From Parietichytrium sp. I65-24A (taxonomy: Eukaryota; Sar; Bigyra; Thraustochytrida; Thraustochytriidae), in contig BLSF01000002.1 in NCBI GenBank assembly GCA_012862575.1, forward strand, positions 1,221,653 to 1,285,652: a stretch of DNA of 64,000 bases, in the 5' to 3' direction. Below are positions 41,101 to 52,136 of the stretch, piece after piece. The translations under genes were made by a program, and so were the position numbers. The notes beneath the pieces are model-generated. The model had not been told where the DNA came from, did not search any database, and saw only the letters and a program-made list of their open reading frames with translations. Numbering within the stretch: the first letter of the stretch is position 1; each line of letters begins with the position of its first letter.

Positions 41101-41554
41101 GCGGGAAAAGTCGCGAAACAGCAATGACTTGCTCACCTACACAGAGTTTCTCGAGGCCATCGTGAGATTGGCCGACAGCATCACAGCAATTGACATCCTT
41201 ATAGAGTTTGGCCTACCGCACGACGCGATTCTCTCGGAGAAGGTCGTTGCAATTCTGGAAATCATCAGTGGCACGGCACCGAAAGACGTATTTCTGAACG
41301 CCAAGTATCCAGCACTCTTGAGCTCACTCAGAGACCATGACTTTTCAATGGAGTGGCCGACAAGAGAGGACTATGTTTTTGAGTACGAGGCTGTTGATGA
41401 GAACGCTGGAAAAGGCAAGCCTGCTGAGGAGGTTGAAGACGAAAAGGAAGGGAGCCTTGAGCCAGAGGAGCAGAACGTCCCGAGCTCTCGGAAGAGCGTG
41501 GAGGAAGAAGCCAATGCGGAGAAGAGCTCGGCGAATGAATCGAATGAAGCCTGA
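38124..41554 (+). CDS. PDZ-like plus LRR protein with C-terminal EF-hand-like region (2 exons)
   Basis: Exon 1 (38124-40565) and exon 2 (40673-41554) join in phase 0 across a 107-base intron (gtaagt..aaag), giving 1107 residues and the junction NPDNALCLYEFIEALVRLANR. Residues ~76-168 look like a PDZ domain (YILELRKGMHGLGFKM, IVLQIGDVAI). A charged coiled coil follows (~169-220). Ribonuclease-inhibitor-type leucine-rich repeats run ~395-600 (ELSLHKSNITD, KLDLSQNNFG, EIDVSFNGLTD, KLNLSHNRLQ). The C-terminal part has two helical motifs of the form Y(E/T)EF(I/L)EA(L/I)VRLA, as seen in protist EF-hand-like cytoskeletal proteins, and an acidic Glu/Ser tail. It is probably a cytoskeletal or flagellar scaffold; I do not know a named orthologue. 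Confidence 0.82.
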
Positions 41555-41735
41555 ATGGATCCTCTTGACGATATTTAAAACAATCATGATCTGGCGAGAG
41601 AGTCGAAACCGGATCATTTTAAAATCGAAAAACCGAAAAGAGTTGTTTCTTTCATCATGAATTCTATTTTTTGTTCTGAAAAGATAAACAAGACACACGA
41701 AAAAAAAAAAAAAAAAGTGTGTGTGTGTGTGGTGG

Positions 41736-42162
41736 NNNNNNNNNNNNNNNNNNNNNNNNNNNNNNNNNNNNNNNNNNNNNNNNNNNNNNNNNNNNNNNNN
41801 NNNNNNNNNNNNNNNNNNNNNNNNNNNNNNNNNNNNNNNNNNNNNNNNNNNNNNNNNNNNNNNNNNNNNNNNNNNNNNNNNNNNNNNNNNNNNNNNNNNN
41901 NNNNNNNNNNNNNNNNNNNNNNNNNNNNNNNNNNNNNNNNNNNNNNNNNNNNNNNNNNNNNNNNNNNNNNNNNNNNNNNNNNNNNNNNNNNNNNNNNNNN
42001 NNNNNNNNNNNNNNNNNNNNNNNNNNNNNNNNNNNNNNNNNNNNNNNNNNNNNNNNNNNNNNNNNNNNNNNNNNNNNNNNNNNNNNNNNNNNNNNNNNNN
42101 NNNNNNNNNNNNNNNNNNNNNNNNNNNNNNNNNNNNNNNNNNNNNNNNNNNNNNNNNNNNNN
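41736..42162. other. Assembly gap (427 N)
   Basis: Unknown bases, preceded by an A16 and (GT)n run and followed by G7. The gap probably reflects failure to assemble simple repeats. Frames reported across it are artefacts. Confidence 0.99.
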
Positions 42163-42342
42163 GGGGGGGTCACTACAATTTTCAATCATTTACACATACA
42201 CTGGCAGGCAATTATAAATTTGTCAAGCATCAATCAAATTTGAACTCTTACAAGATGGCGGCGCACAAAACAGACGGAGCAGAGCGTTCGTATGCCGATT
42301 GATGAAGTCCGTTACCGTTGAGCGCAAACCCAAGTGATTTCC

Positions 42343-43323
42343 TCACTTGGCCAAAAGTCCAGCCTCAATGGTAGCCTTGGTTGCTTCCTGAAGCTCCTCG
42401 ATGGTGTCATAGTCCATGGGGTCGATCGGCTCGTGCACCTGTACCATCACTGGGGCGTCTTCGCCCCTTTCCATCCAGGTCTCGCCTCTGTTGGCCGGCA
42501 TGAGCTTACCGGTGCCGCTGATGGATATGGGTACAATCTTTGCGTTCGCACGTTTGGCAATCACGAACGCCCCCCGCTTGAAGGGCTGTACGAACCCATC
42601 CCTGGACCGCGTCCCTTCCGCGAAAATGAGAATGGACACGCCCGACTTGATCTTCTCCACACACGTGTCGATGACCGCTGTCCTCCGCTCCGGCCCGGCG
42701 CCGCGTTTCACTGCCACGTGGCCGATGATGCCCATGCACCAGCCCACCACTGGAATCCAAAAAATCTCCGTCTTGGAAACGAACCTGATCGGGCACGGCA
42801 GCCACAGCAGCGAGTAGATATCCGTCCAGCTCTGATGATTCGACACCAGCACCACCGCCTCGCCGCTCTCCAGCAGCGGCGCCAGCTTCTCCAGCCCCAC
42901 CATCTCCGGCTCGAAGAACGGCATGCACGTCAGCTGCGCCCATCGCCGTTGCACCCAGTCCATCGCCCGTCGCTGCTCCGAGTCAAACATTGCCACCACC
43001 GGCGCCGCTGCCAGCACCACCACGCTCAGAGGGAGGCACAGGTATCCCGTCCACGCGAAGAACATGTGCGCGCGGACCACTTGATCCGGGTGGCCCACAG
43101 CCCAGTGGTACCCTCCTGCTACTGTCAGGGACATTGGGATGCACGCTAGCACACCGTACGACACCTTCACGCCGCGGGACGCTGCGCGGACGCCTCTCAC
43201 AAGACGCCCCGCACCTGGCGCCTCCTGTCCCACGCTACTGTGTCCCACACCACTGCGTACCTCATTGCTGCGTCCCAAAAAGCGTCCCACACGGGCCCAG
43301 CGTGCAAGATGTCCGCGCCACAT
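42343..43323 (-). CDS. 1-acyl-sn-glycerol-3-phosphate acyltransferase-like (PlsC family)
   Basis: 326 residues from the ATG at 43323; the frame further upstream has no ATG. N-terminal residues ~1-45 are basic and could be a targeting sequence. Two hydrophobic segments (~52-75 and ~88-113) precede the catalytic domain. The PlsC motifs are clear: N162-H-x4-D in NHQSWTD, FVSKTEIFWIPVVGW (motif II), FAEGTRS (236-240, motif III), and VPISISGTGKLMP (motif IV). The family moves an acyl chain from acyl-CoA to lysophosphatidic acid, making phosphatidic acid for membrane and storage lipid. Substrate preference is not readable, and lysophospholipid acyltransferases of the same fold cannot be excluded. 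Confidence 0.9.
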   Translation of the reverse strand: MWRGHLARWARVGRFLGRSNEVRSGVGHSSVGQEAPGAGRLVRGVRAASRGVKVSYGVLACIPMSLTVAGGYHWAVGHPDQVVRAHMFFAWTGYLCLPLSVVVLAAAPVVAMFDSEQRRAMDWVQRRWAQLTCMPFFEPEMVGLEKLAPLLESGEAVVLVSNHQSWTDIYSLLWLPCPIRFVSKTEIFWIPVVGWCMGIIGHVAVKRGAGPERRTAVIDTCVEKIKSGVSILIFAEGTRSRDGFVQPFKRGAFVIAKRANAKIVPISISGTGKLMPANRGETWMERGEDAPVMVQVHEPIDPMDYDTIEELQEATKATIEAGLLAK

Positions 43324-43741
43324 TCCCCTTTTTTTTGTTGGGGACCACTCAGCACGGAAGATGGGGAAAAGGAAGAAGGAAGAAGGAAGGAGGCTGCTGC
43401 GAGGCGCCCACACACGGGCACGCTTTTCACCTTCCTCTTCCCGCGCGCCGTTAGTGCGTCACCGGCCGTTTAGAGGCGTTACAACGGGCGGTTACACACC
43501 CGCTTTCCTCTCACGATATGAACATCTGAACGATATGGTTGGCTGTGGGAAACGTGGTCCTAGTCGTACATAGATAGTACCCATAGCACTCTATGGCACT
43601 GTTACTCGGGTGCTGAGTACTACTAACAAATTGTGGAGGAGTCACAGCTAGTGTACCGTACGGTAGGTACGTACGTTACATGTCCTCGCTCGTGTGATTG
43701 GAGGAAAGAGCTGGGTACTCTTTGGCGGCTGGGAGGAAGGA

Positions 43742-43881
43742 AGAATGAATAAGTGAATGAATGAATCATTGAATGATTGAATGATTGTACAGTGAATTAA
43801 TGATCGAATTATTGAATGAATGATTTCATTGAATGATTGAATAAATGATTGATTGATTGTATGAATGAATGAATGATTGCA
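43742..43881. repeat. Degenerate GAAT/GATT tetranucleotide array
   Basis: About 140 bases of GAAT, GATT and related tetramers, much longer than the other microsatellites here. Confidence 0.85.
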
Positions 43882-46109
43882 TGAAAATAGCAAAGTGTTG
43901 TTGGATGTCGCTTTTCCTTTTGTCGGAGAGGACGCTGGGAGCTGTGGAGCTGTGGAGGGCGCAACGCGTGGTCGCGGGACGACCGAGATGAGAAGGAGCC
44001 AAAAAGTGGCTAGGTTCTCTTGATACGACCGGGGAAATTTGGTCTTGGTTCTCGCAGGCAGCCCGGGAAGAAGCGCACTTGCGAAACGGCCTCAAACGCG
44101 GTAAAAGGCGGTCAAGGCGCTGTTGAAATTGTGGTCCATACGGATGAGGGATTGACCTCGTGCCGCGTACTCACACAGCGACGTGGCTGCGCACGGTGTG
44201 GAATGAGGACGCCATCGCTTGGTTTTTATGTTTTGCCTTCTTGACACATTTGGGTATCACCGAAACAGTGATTTCAACGCCATCTTGCCGGAGTCCTATG
44301 ATGAGTCAAGTCAGTTACTGTGCCAACGCTGCTCGAAACTCGAGTTTCACTCGAGTATACACATGAGATGACTTTAGCCATCATGGATTGAAAGTCGGAT
44401 GCTGCTGCTGCTGGGAGTGCGACTTGTATTCTGAGCGTATCTCCCCTGGGCGTTTATTTGGGCTAACTAATTTGTATATCGCCCCAGGCCCGGAGCAAAG
44501 AGTTCTTGGCGCTGACGCGAGGCGAGCAGCTCCTCGCAAAAGGACTCTGTAAACCGCAGCTTGGGGCGAACTGCATTGACATTGTGAAGAGGAACCTCGT
44601 ATCGCAAGAACATCATTCATTGAGGCCAACCAAGAAATAACCACTTCGACTGACTGACACTTTTTTCCTCGGGGTGCTGTGCTCACTTTCAGCAGCATTT
44701 GATCGATTGATTTGTCGTAAACCAGAGAGGCGAAGGACTTTGTAAATGCTGAATTCTGAATTCTGAAGTTCTGACTGCCACCCAACTTCACCCAAGCTAC
44801 CTAAGCATTGACTGTGAGGAATGAAAATTGTTCATCTTTGTTCATTTTCTGAATCTTACTAGTACAGTATGTATGGCCCTGGGAGCCCTGGGACATTTTT
44901 CCTTTCAATAAGCTGCTTAGTTAGGGTCTCGTTGATGCCACAGTTCATTATGACCTCTTTCAGGTCATTACGGGACCACTATGGCATTTCCATTTGCTAT
45001 CATTTTGATTGAAAAGCTAAGATTGACTCTGCCTCTCTCTTTCTTTCATTCTCGAGTGAACAGCTCACAGGCTACAGTTCTGACGGTGAGTACAGTAGTA
45101 GCACAAGTGAACGCTGACTTTCAAACCGCTGCACGCGCGCTTCAAGCTAGGATAGGTAGGAGCGGCGCACAGATTCTCGGAAATAAGGTTGAGCTCTATA
45201 TAATAACCTAACTGTTCGCGCTAACCTCTTTGGTCCTCTTACTGTTCATTTCATTGATTGAAGAGCGTGTGCTCTTCTGATTTGCAGGATTCCGGTTGGA
45301 CGGAAGGAGGCGGCCGTACGACATTCCTTCATGAACAGTAAAGGCTCAGGAATCCAGAATCTGGACCAAGTATGACCGGGTCCAGTAATCATTCATCCAA
45401 ATACCACTTGCAGCTCCTCTTTTTGACTCTCAATTGACAGTGAGTGAGTGAGTGAGTCAATGATCTCTGAAGGTACACTACCTTCCGTACGCACCGCCTG
45501 GTATTGACTGTGAGGAAGGCGGAAAGCAGTAGAAGCTACGACTTGCAGTGCATTTTATTTTTCTGCAAATTGCAAATTTCTGCAAATTGCAAAGGTGAAA
45601 TGACATGCAATGACGTACCACTCAGTACACTTGTGCACAATTTCGTCCTCCAGGGGATCCAGGGGTGCCGAGAGGAGCGGTTGGTCTATGTCTCGCTTAT
45701 TATGATGTCTTCTTCGCCCTCTCCTACTGTTCACTGCGGCTGAAAACTAGTCTTCCGTTTTTTATCTCGAGAGAGAAAGAAAACATCACCTCTTCGACAT
45801 CTTCGACCCTCTTCGCCTCTCGAAAATATAGGACCTCTACTAGTACCAGTACCGGTGCCCTAGTTGTGCATTTTCTGATCTTCTTTCTCAATCGAAAGTG
45901 GAAGAGAAAGAGAAGACGAAGGTTTTGTTCAAGGGGTATACTATAGAACACTAGCACACAAAGTTCTCTCTTCGCACTCTCTTCTCCCTTCCAACCTTGC
46001 TTCCTTCCCTTCAGCCACAACCTCTCTTCTGTTCTGTAAGTTTCTTTCTTATTGTTTGCCACACGTGAACAACTGTTTCACTAGCGATGGGGATAGGTTG
46101 GCCGACTCA

Positions 46110-46150
46110 AAAGAGAAAGAGAGAAAGAGAGAAAGAGAGAGAAAAGAGAG
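46110..46150 (+). repeat. GA/GAAA tract upstream of the flavoprotein gene
   Basis: Sense-strand purine run about 140 bases before the ATG at 46287. Confidence 0.8.
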
Positions 46151-46286
46151 TCTCGCTTGCCTCAAGACAGATCATCAGTGAATCATTCACAGTCGGTCAA
46201 TCAAGAGAAGCAAGCAAACACCAAACGCGAAGGCACAGGCAGAGGGAAAGGCAGGTCAAGAAGCAGGCAGGCGTGTTGCGAAACGG

Positions 46287-47606
46287 ATGGGCTCGAAGGA
46301 CAGCAAGATGGAAGAGATCAACACGGTAGTGGTGGGCGCAGGAGTGTCTGGTCTCCATACCAGTTTGCGGCTCAAAGAAGCAGAAGTAGCGCACGTTGTG
46401 CTGGAAAAGTCCGCAGAGACTCTGTCGCAATGGCGCAGCGGGCGCTGGAATGCATTTAAAATGAACACGCCGCATTGGAGCAACAGGCTTTACGGGCAGC
46501 AAGACGACGTCGGAGACGATGAGGTGGCGCTTCCAGTTGCTGACGTCTTGGCATCTTGGGACAACCATCTCAAGAAGAGCGATCTGCCAATCAAGCTCGA
46601 GACTGAAGTGGTGCGAGTGACTGTCATCCCGGAGGCTGAGCGCAAAGGCAAAGGCAGATTTTTTGTGGAATGGAAGAAGGCAGACGGGAGCAACGGACAG
46701 TACGTTGCGGAGAACATCGTCGCATGCCCAGGCCAACTCCGTACGCCAGTATACCCGGAGTTCAAAGACAAGCTTCCAGCAAGCGTGAAGCAGTTTGACA
46801 TTTTCAGCTATAAATCAACGGACGACTTGAACCCAGGTGCCGTACTTATCGTGGGTTCTGGACAGACAGGCTGCCAGCTTGCAACTGAAATTGTGTCTTC
46901 CGGCAGGAAGGTCTTTATGGCGACCTCAAAGGTGAAGGGTCTACAGAGAAACTTTCGTGGCAAAGATATCATTACTGCTCTCAAGCTTTTGGGGATCAGT
47001 GCCTTGCCAAAAGCTGCGTTTCCTCCAGCGGATCTTCTCTCCACTCCACCTATGGTAGGCGCAGACAAACCGATTAGCTTCCACTCTCTCTATCGCGAAG
47101 GCGTGAAACTGCTCGGCCGTTTCGAGGGAGTCTCCGAGAATGGCCAAGTTGCAAAATTTGCAAGCGATTTGGAGGCCAACATTCAAGTTTCGGACGGAGC
47201 CTATGCCGGCCTCTTTGGCATGCTCTCTGGGGCATCGGCCGAGCATCCAGCCTTTGAGGGCGCCCCACAGCCTGAGCCCGAGGCAGAGTACGAGAAGTCC
47301 GAGGAGCTCATGCAAGAGGCAAAGTCCCCAACGCTCGAGCTCGACTTGGAGAAAGAAGGCATCACCAACGTTGTGTGGGCCTGCGGTCTTGATTTGGACT
47401 TGTCATTTGTGGACGTTGCTGACATCCAGGGTGCACTCAACGAGGCCCGGCGGCCGGTTGATAGCAGCGTGGAATCCGTGCCAGGATTCTATTGGGTCGG
47501 GTTCCCTTTCCTCCGCACCTTCTTTTCCAACTTCATTGGAGGCTTCAACGAAGACGCAGAGTGGGCCGTGCAGCAGATCCAAGCAGAAGCTGTCCCAAGT
47601 CAATAA
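46287..47606 (+). CDS. FMO-like FAD/NADPH-dependent oxidoreductase
   Basis: 439 residues from the ATG at 46287. The FAD-binding Rossmann motif VVGAGVSGLH (17-22 core GAGVSG) is followed by LEKSAETLSQWRSGRW and a NTPHWSNRLYG segment typical of the CzcO/flavin monooxygenase superfamily. A second dinucleotide motif VGSGQTGCQLA (189-199) would bind NADPH. Near the C-terminus, VVWACGLDLDLSFV and VPGFYWVGFPFLR match the closing FAD site. Residues ~310-350 hold an acidic Pro/Glu-rich insertion. Such enzymes hydroxylate N, S or C atoms of small molecules. The substrate is unknown; this looks like the bacterial-type YUCCA/CzcO branch rather than classic FMO, but that is a guess. Confidence 0.85.
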   Translation: MGSKDSKMEEINTVVVGAGVSGLHTSLRLKEAEVAHVVLEKSAETLSQWRSGRWNAFKMNTPHWSNRLYGQQDDVGDDEVALPVADVLASWDNHLKKSDLPIKLETEVVRVTVIPEAERKGKGRFFVEWKKADGSNGQYVAENIVACPGQLRTPVYPEFKDKLPASVKQFDIFSYKSTDDLNPGAVLIVGSGQTGCQLATEIVSSGRKVFMATSKVKGLQRNFRGKDIITALKLLGISALPKAAFPPADLLSTPPMVGADKPISFHSLYREGVKLLGRFEGVSENGQVAKFASDLEANIQVSDGAYAGLFGMLSGASAEHPAFEGAPQPEPEAEYEKSEELMQEAKSPTLELDLEKEGITNVVWACGLDLDLSFVDVADIQGALNEARRPVDSSVESVPGFYWVGFPFLRTFFSNFIGGFNEDAEWAVQQIQAEAVPSQ

Positions 47607-49052
47607 ACAACATCGCCATCACGCTGCGTCTTCCAGGTGAGCAGACCTTTCGTGCTTGCATGCCCAGACTTGGCTGCCCTGTCTACCATGTCCACTCCTC
47701 TTTCAGTGAAGCAAGCGTTCGTTGATCTCGTCGGCAGGGCTGGCACTACAGCTACCGCAGCTAACGGACGTGCATGGGACCGCTTTGCATCGCTTCGCGG
47801 TCAAACAAACTTTGCCACGTGAACCTTGCTAACTTTTAAATTAAAAAACGAATCAATGCTTCAATGCGAAGAAAGAAGTGAAGAAGCTCGCTTAGTTTCA
47901 AGCCAGTGGCAGAGGGGGGCGGGCATTCGAGTGCTTCGTAAACATTCATTCAACTTTCCAGCGATCTAATGTAACATACTTGGCTACGCTTTTCCCACCA
48001 GTGATTTCCATGATTGCATACCACTGCCAATTTTACGGTAACCGCACTCGTACCGTGATCAACTCGCCGATCACTTGGCGCATGTCTGTCCAACTTGTGC
48101 CCCGGTGGTCGCCCACTTAGGAGTCAACGAACGACTGTTAGACAGGAGGCAATAGGATTATGCCGACCCTCACTGGCGCTTTGTTGTAGTGTTCAGTAGC
48201 CACATCTGTCCATGCGTTGAGTGTTCATGATTCAAGTTGAAAGAGAACATGACATGTCATGACACTGCACATGCATCCCCCCGACCAGCAACCATTAACG
48301 ATGCACTATTGCAAACAATAGGGAAAGGTGAAATATGGGACCCCCTCATCGTCTCGTTCACCTTTTGTTTTTTTTAACATGGAAAAAACACAACGCTGAA
48401 AAAAAGTTATGAAAGTACAATGGGTGAAAACAAAGAAAGGCAATACAACAAATGTGAGAAGACTCCCGAGAGAGATTCGATTCGATCGTTTGCAAGCATT
48501 TTCAGTCTGAGAAGACTGAAAGGGGCTAACTCTATGTAAGCTGGCTGCGGTGCGCACAAAAATTCGAGAAGCGGAGAAGGACAAGGAATACAATGTACGC
48601 ATGGACAAGGAGCATCTGTTTTCGCCTGGAAGGTCAGAGCGAAAAGCGCGGGCATAATCATTTTGCTTGGCCGAGCTGATGCGATTGTTGCAATTGCTGC
48701 GGCACACATGACACCATCAAGTCCGTCCATTCAAGGCGTGAATCCTCAAAAGCTTCCTTGCTACTGGCAACAGGCCATCAACAACAGTTTTGCACACTTT
48801 TTCCGTACTGGTGGTACTCAAAAATTTCCCGGACAAGGATACGAGGGAGGCCATAAGGCAGCAGTCTTGCTAACTCTTGAACTGCTCTTCCTAAGGTTGA
48901 GTGTGTGGCCAGTCTGACGGTAATTGCACTGTTACATGTCGGTCTTTCGAAGATGAGAAGGGGGCGCCCCATGGATCATCCCCATAGGAACATTCGCCAC
49001 CAAACACCAACAGGGAGGCACCAAACCCCAAATCGAAGGCACGCAAACAAGA
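47607..49052. other. Gene-free 1.4 kb
   Basis: Intergenic between the flavoprotein and the first multicopper oxidase. The short frames on both strands have no domain. Confidence 0.55.
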
Positions 49053-50681
49053 ATGATCTCGAAACTCCTCAGTCGGGGCGCTGCCCTGTTTGCGCTCGTG
49101 GCGCTGTCGAGCGCCAAGACGGTCAAGTTGGAGCTTACTATCCAAGATGCAATGGTCCAGGTGGACCCGGACCTCGAGGCGGTCCTCGGAATCTCTGTGA
49201 ACGGGCAAACCCCTGGACCAGTGCTCCGCGCCACTGAAGGCGATGACGTGGAAGTTACTGTTCACAACAACTGCTTTGGAGGAGCCCAAGGAGTTAGCAT
49301 GCACTTTCACGGGGTGGATCAGTACAAGACCAATTACGCAGACGGAACAGCATTTGTGACAGAATGCCCGATCCCGTTCAAGTCTTCGCGAACTTATCGT
49401 TTCAAAGCAGATCGTGCCGGAACCTACTGGTACCACAGCCACACCTCTGCTTCCAGAGCCGGAGGTGCATTTGGAGCATTCATCGTGGACGAGCGACCAA
49501 AGAATGCTGTCGACTACGACGGGGAGTTTGTTCTCGTTCTGCACGAGTTCTACACCGCGTCATATCTCCTGAGCTCCACTCAAATGCAGGTAGATATGCC
49601 CGGCGTGGTTTGGCCTGGTGACGGAACCGCGCTGGTTGTCAACGGTAAAACTGGGGCATCTTCGGATGCGCTTCAAGTAGAGCCCTCCAAAAAGTACTTG
49701 ATCAGGGTCATCAACGCTGGAGCATTGCAGTCCATGTCGTTTGGTGTATCCGACCATAGTCTGGAGATTGTGGCTGCAGACAGCACCAAGATTGTTTCGG
49801 TTGAAGTAGATTCAATCAACTTGTCCGCTGGGCAGCGGTATGATGTTGTCCTGAGAACAAAGGAGCAAGGGACTGCTTACGAATACGTTGTCGTGCAAGA
49901 TTTCCGCTACGTGGCGGATCTCACCGACTATGTTTTCCGCTCAAAGATTGTCTACGGCGACAATGCTGAGGCTACCGTCGTGGCTATGCCGGACAGCTTT
50001 TTCACAGAGCTTCTCCCAGCAAACTGGGAATTCGATGTGATTCGCGGAGATCTCTCCGAGCAGCCAAAAATACCAACCAAGGTAGACCGCACCTATACAT
50101 TCGTGGCAAACATGGGTGTTGTCGATGGTCGCATGGGTTGGCGCTTCAACCAGATCTTCTGGACCTTACCTGCAACTCCGTTTCTTCTGCAGACCATCTT
50201 CAACAAGGTGGACAAGCCCCAAGCTGTTGAGGACAGCCTTTTTTACCTGAATAAAGACGACGTTGTGGATATCATTGTCCAGAACAGTGTCGCTCTGAAC
50301 GGAGAGTGTGAAGCGCATCCGATGCATCTGCACGGCCATCGTTTCTGGGTCATGAGCGCTGGACCGGGCGAGTACAATGCTGACGATGAGGTATTCCTCG
50401 AGTCCCCCGTCTATCGCGACACCTACACCCTCATGGCATTCGAATACAACCTCCGCCGCACTGGCGACCAGCCTTTGGGCGTGGTCGACCAGCCATGCGG
50501 TTGGGTTCGCATTCGCTTTGTTGCAGACAACCCTGGCTACTGGGCTTTCCATTGCCACATCAGCTGGCACAAGGACATCGGCATGGGCGCCACATTCGGG
50601 GTCAGCCCAAAGTACCTCAAGTCGCTCACTCCTGCGAAAGAGAAGAGGAGACTCTATGGCTGTGGAAAATTCTACAATTAA
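49053..50681 (+). CDS. Secreted multicopper oxidase (laccase-like), copy 1
   Basis: 542 residues with a signal peptide (MISKLLSRGAALFALVALSSA). The three cupredoxin domains carry all four copper motifs: H84-F-H86 in MHFHGVDQ, WYHSH, HPMHLHGH (H422, H425, H427), and H500-C501-H502-x3-H506-x4-M511. C501 links the type 1 copper to the trinuclear centre, and methionine at the axial position predicts a fairly low redox potential. These enzymes oxidise phenols, ascorbate or metals while reducing oxygen to water outside the cell. The ATG at 49053 starts the signal peptide directly. A paralogue (52137-53771) lies 1.5 kb downstream on the same strand. Confidence 0.93.
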   Translation: MISKLLSRGAALFALVALSSAKTVKLELTIQDAMVQVDPDLEAVLGISVNGQTPGPVLRATEGDDVEVTVHNNCFGGAQGVSMHFHGVDQYKTNYADGTAFVTECPIPFKSSRTYRFKADRAGTYWYHSHTSASRAGGAFGAFIVDERPKNAVDYDGEFVLVLHEFYTASYLLSSTQMQVDMPGVVWPGDGTALVVNGKTGASSDALQVEPSKKYLIRVINAGALQSMSFGVSDHSLEIVAADSTKIVSVEVDSINLSAGQRYDVVLRTKEQGTAYEYVVVQDFRYVADLTDYVFRSKIVYGDNAEATVVAMPDSFFTELLPANWEFDVIRGDLSEQPKIPTKVDRTYTFVANMGVVDGRMGWRFNQIFWTLPATPFLLQTIFNKVDKPQAVEDSLFYLNKDDVVDIIVQNSVALNGECEAHPMHLHGHRFWVMSAGPGEYNADDEVFLESPVYRDTYTLMAFEYNLRRTGDQPLGVVDQPCGWVRIRFVADNPGYWAFHCHISWHKDIGMGATFGVSPKYLKSLTPAKEKRRLYGCGKFYN

Positions 50682-52136
50682 TTCGCATGCGGCTGCCTGG
50701 CCATCGTCGTTTCGCGATGAGGATGAAAATGAATGGCATTGACTTTCGAGTCGTCTTCTCTTCCCGATCTTGCTTACTCGCAGCTAGCTAGCTACTAATA
50801 GTAGGACTACGAATTATTATTATTACATATAACTATCTTACCTTTGGGCATACTCGGCCGTATCTTGCTACAGATCAATACGTTAAAAGTTAGCGCACGC
50901 ATGTTCTCTAGGTGTGCACCCGACTACAGTACTAGATAGATAGCTAAAGCAGCTAGCTAGTGCAACGGTGGAAATGGGGGGCGTTCATTCATTTTGAACG
51001 AACGTGAAAAAGTCACAGCAGTTGAGAGAGAATTCCACAGTCAAATAAGTAGTACTCAGTACTCACTCAGTATCAGTATCTGCATCTATGTCTGCCAGTA
51101 TGGTGCACGATAGACGCCAGCTTTTCCGAACGCTTGGAATGTTCATTTTCATTGAACAAGAAGAAGAAGAAGAAGAAGAAGAAGATCATCTGTGGACGAG
51201 AGCCACCTGAGAGAGAGAAGGTGGTAGTCTTAGAGCCACTTCCAATCTTTGCCAAGGCACAACGCATGGCCATATAAGATCTCCCTATGACTCTCGACAC
51301 TGGCTACACATTTGAAGAGAAACACGGTACGGTCCGGGGTAGCAGTGACGCTACGGTGGTTAGTGAATCCGATAGACCTCACACAGATCTTCTTCCGACG
51401 ATTTTGATTCGAACGGTAGGAGAGCAAAGAGCGTTTCAAAATCACCTTTTATCTTGACCATTCACAGTCAGTCTTTATTTTCAATGACGTTTAAACAATC
51501 ACTAACAAATCATAAATCATACAAAGAAGAAATAACAACAACTTCACAGTACGGTGTACTCAGTACTCGTACCGCGGCGAGTCACACAGTTGGTGAGATT
51601 CCGAGGGGGAATGGAAACTATCGTACCCGATACTAGTATGCACGAGTACTTCAACGCTACGAAACTACGAAGCCTTTCTTCCAAACACTTGCTCCGCCGA
51701 TCACACAGTCCATTCGCCGATGTGGAGTACCGGTCAGCTACCCAGTACTCTACTCACGACGCGTCCACAGAAGACTCGCCACGCAACAGAAACAAAGAGG
51801 AAAGCGCTTTGCACCTGCGTTTCTCTCACATGCACGAGCGAGTGATTTGTCAAAGAGTTTACTCTTGAGTGTCTCGAGTGTGAGTGAGTGGGAGAGAGAG
51901 AGAGAAAGTGCATGCTTGAGCAGTCATAATAACGAATGTTTACTGCAGTTACAACGAGAGAACGAAGAGAGAGAGAGAGAGAGAAAGAGAAGACACAATG
52001 AGAAGAGAGATGCGAAGGACGACTTCATTATAACTTCATATAAACTGTGACAGCGACCAAACGCCAAACACCAAACACCAAACGCAGAGCTCGCAAAGAG
52101 ACAACGGTTCGCAGTGCGAGTGCGCGAAGAAGCAAG
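50682..52136. promoter_or_regulatory. Intergenic between tandem oxidases, repeat-rich
   Basis: Contains an AAG repeat (51157-51185), GTAC palindromes (51052-51064 and 51556-51572) and GA tracts (51965-51992). The last lies ~150 bases before the second oxidase's ATG. No gene seen. Confidence 0.55.

Larger units (their letters stand above)
43324..46286. other. Gene-free 3 kb with GAAT/GATT repeats
   Basis: Lies between diverging genes. A long degenerate GAAT/GATT array fills 43742-43881, a GTGA run lies at about 45438-45456, CGTACG/GTACGTACG motifs near 43655-43680, and a GA tract at 46110-46150. Frames are short with no domains. Confidence 0.55.

Noticed and set aside
41614-42302. Long ORFs across the N gap
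   Set aside because: They exist only because the 427 unknown bases contain no stop codons.
43742-43881. Possible CRISPR-like array
   Set aside because: Units are 4-bp microsatellite words with no spacers; the genome is eukaryotic.
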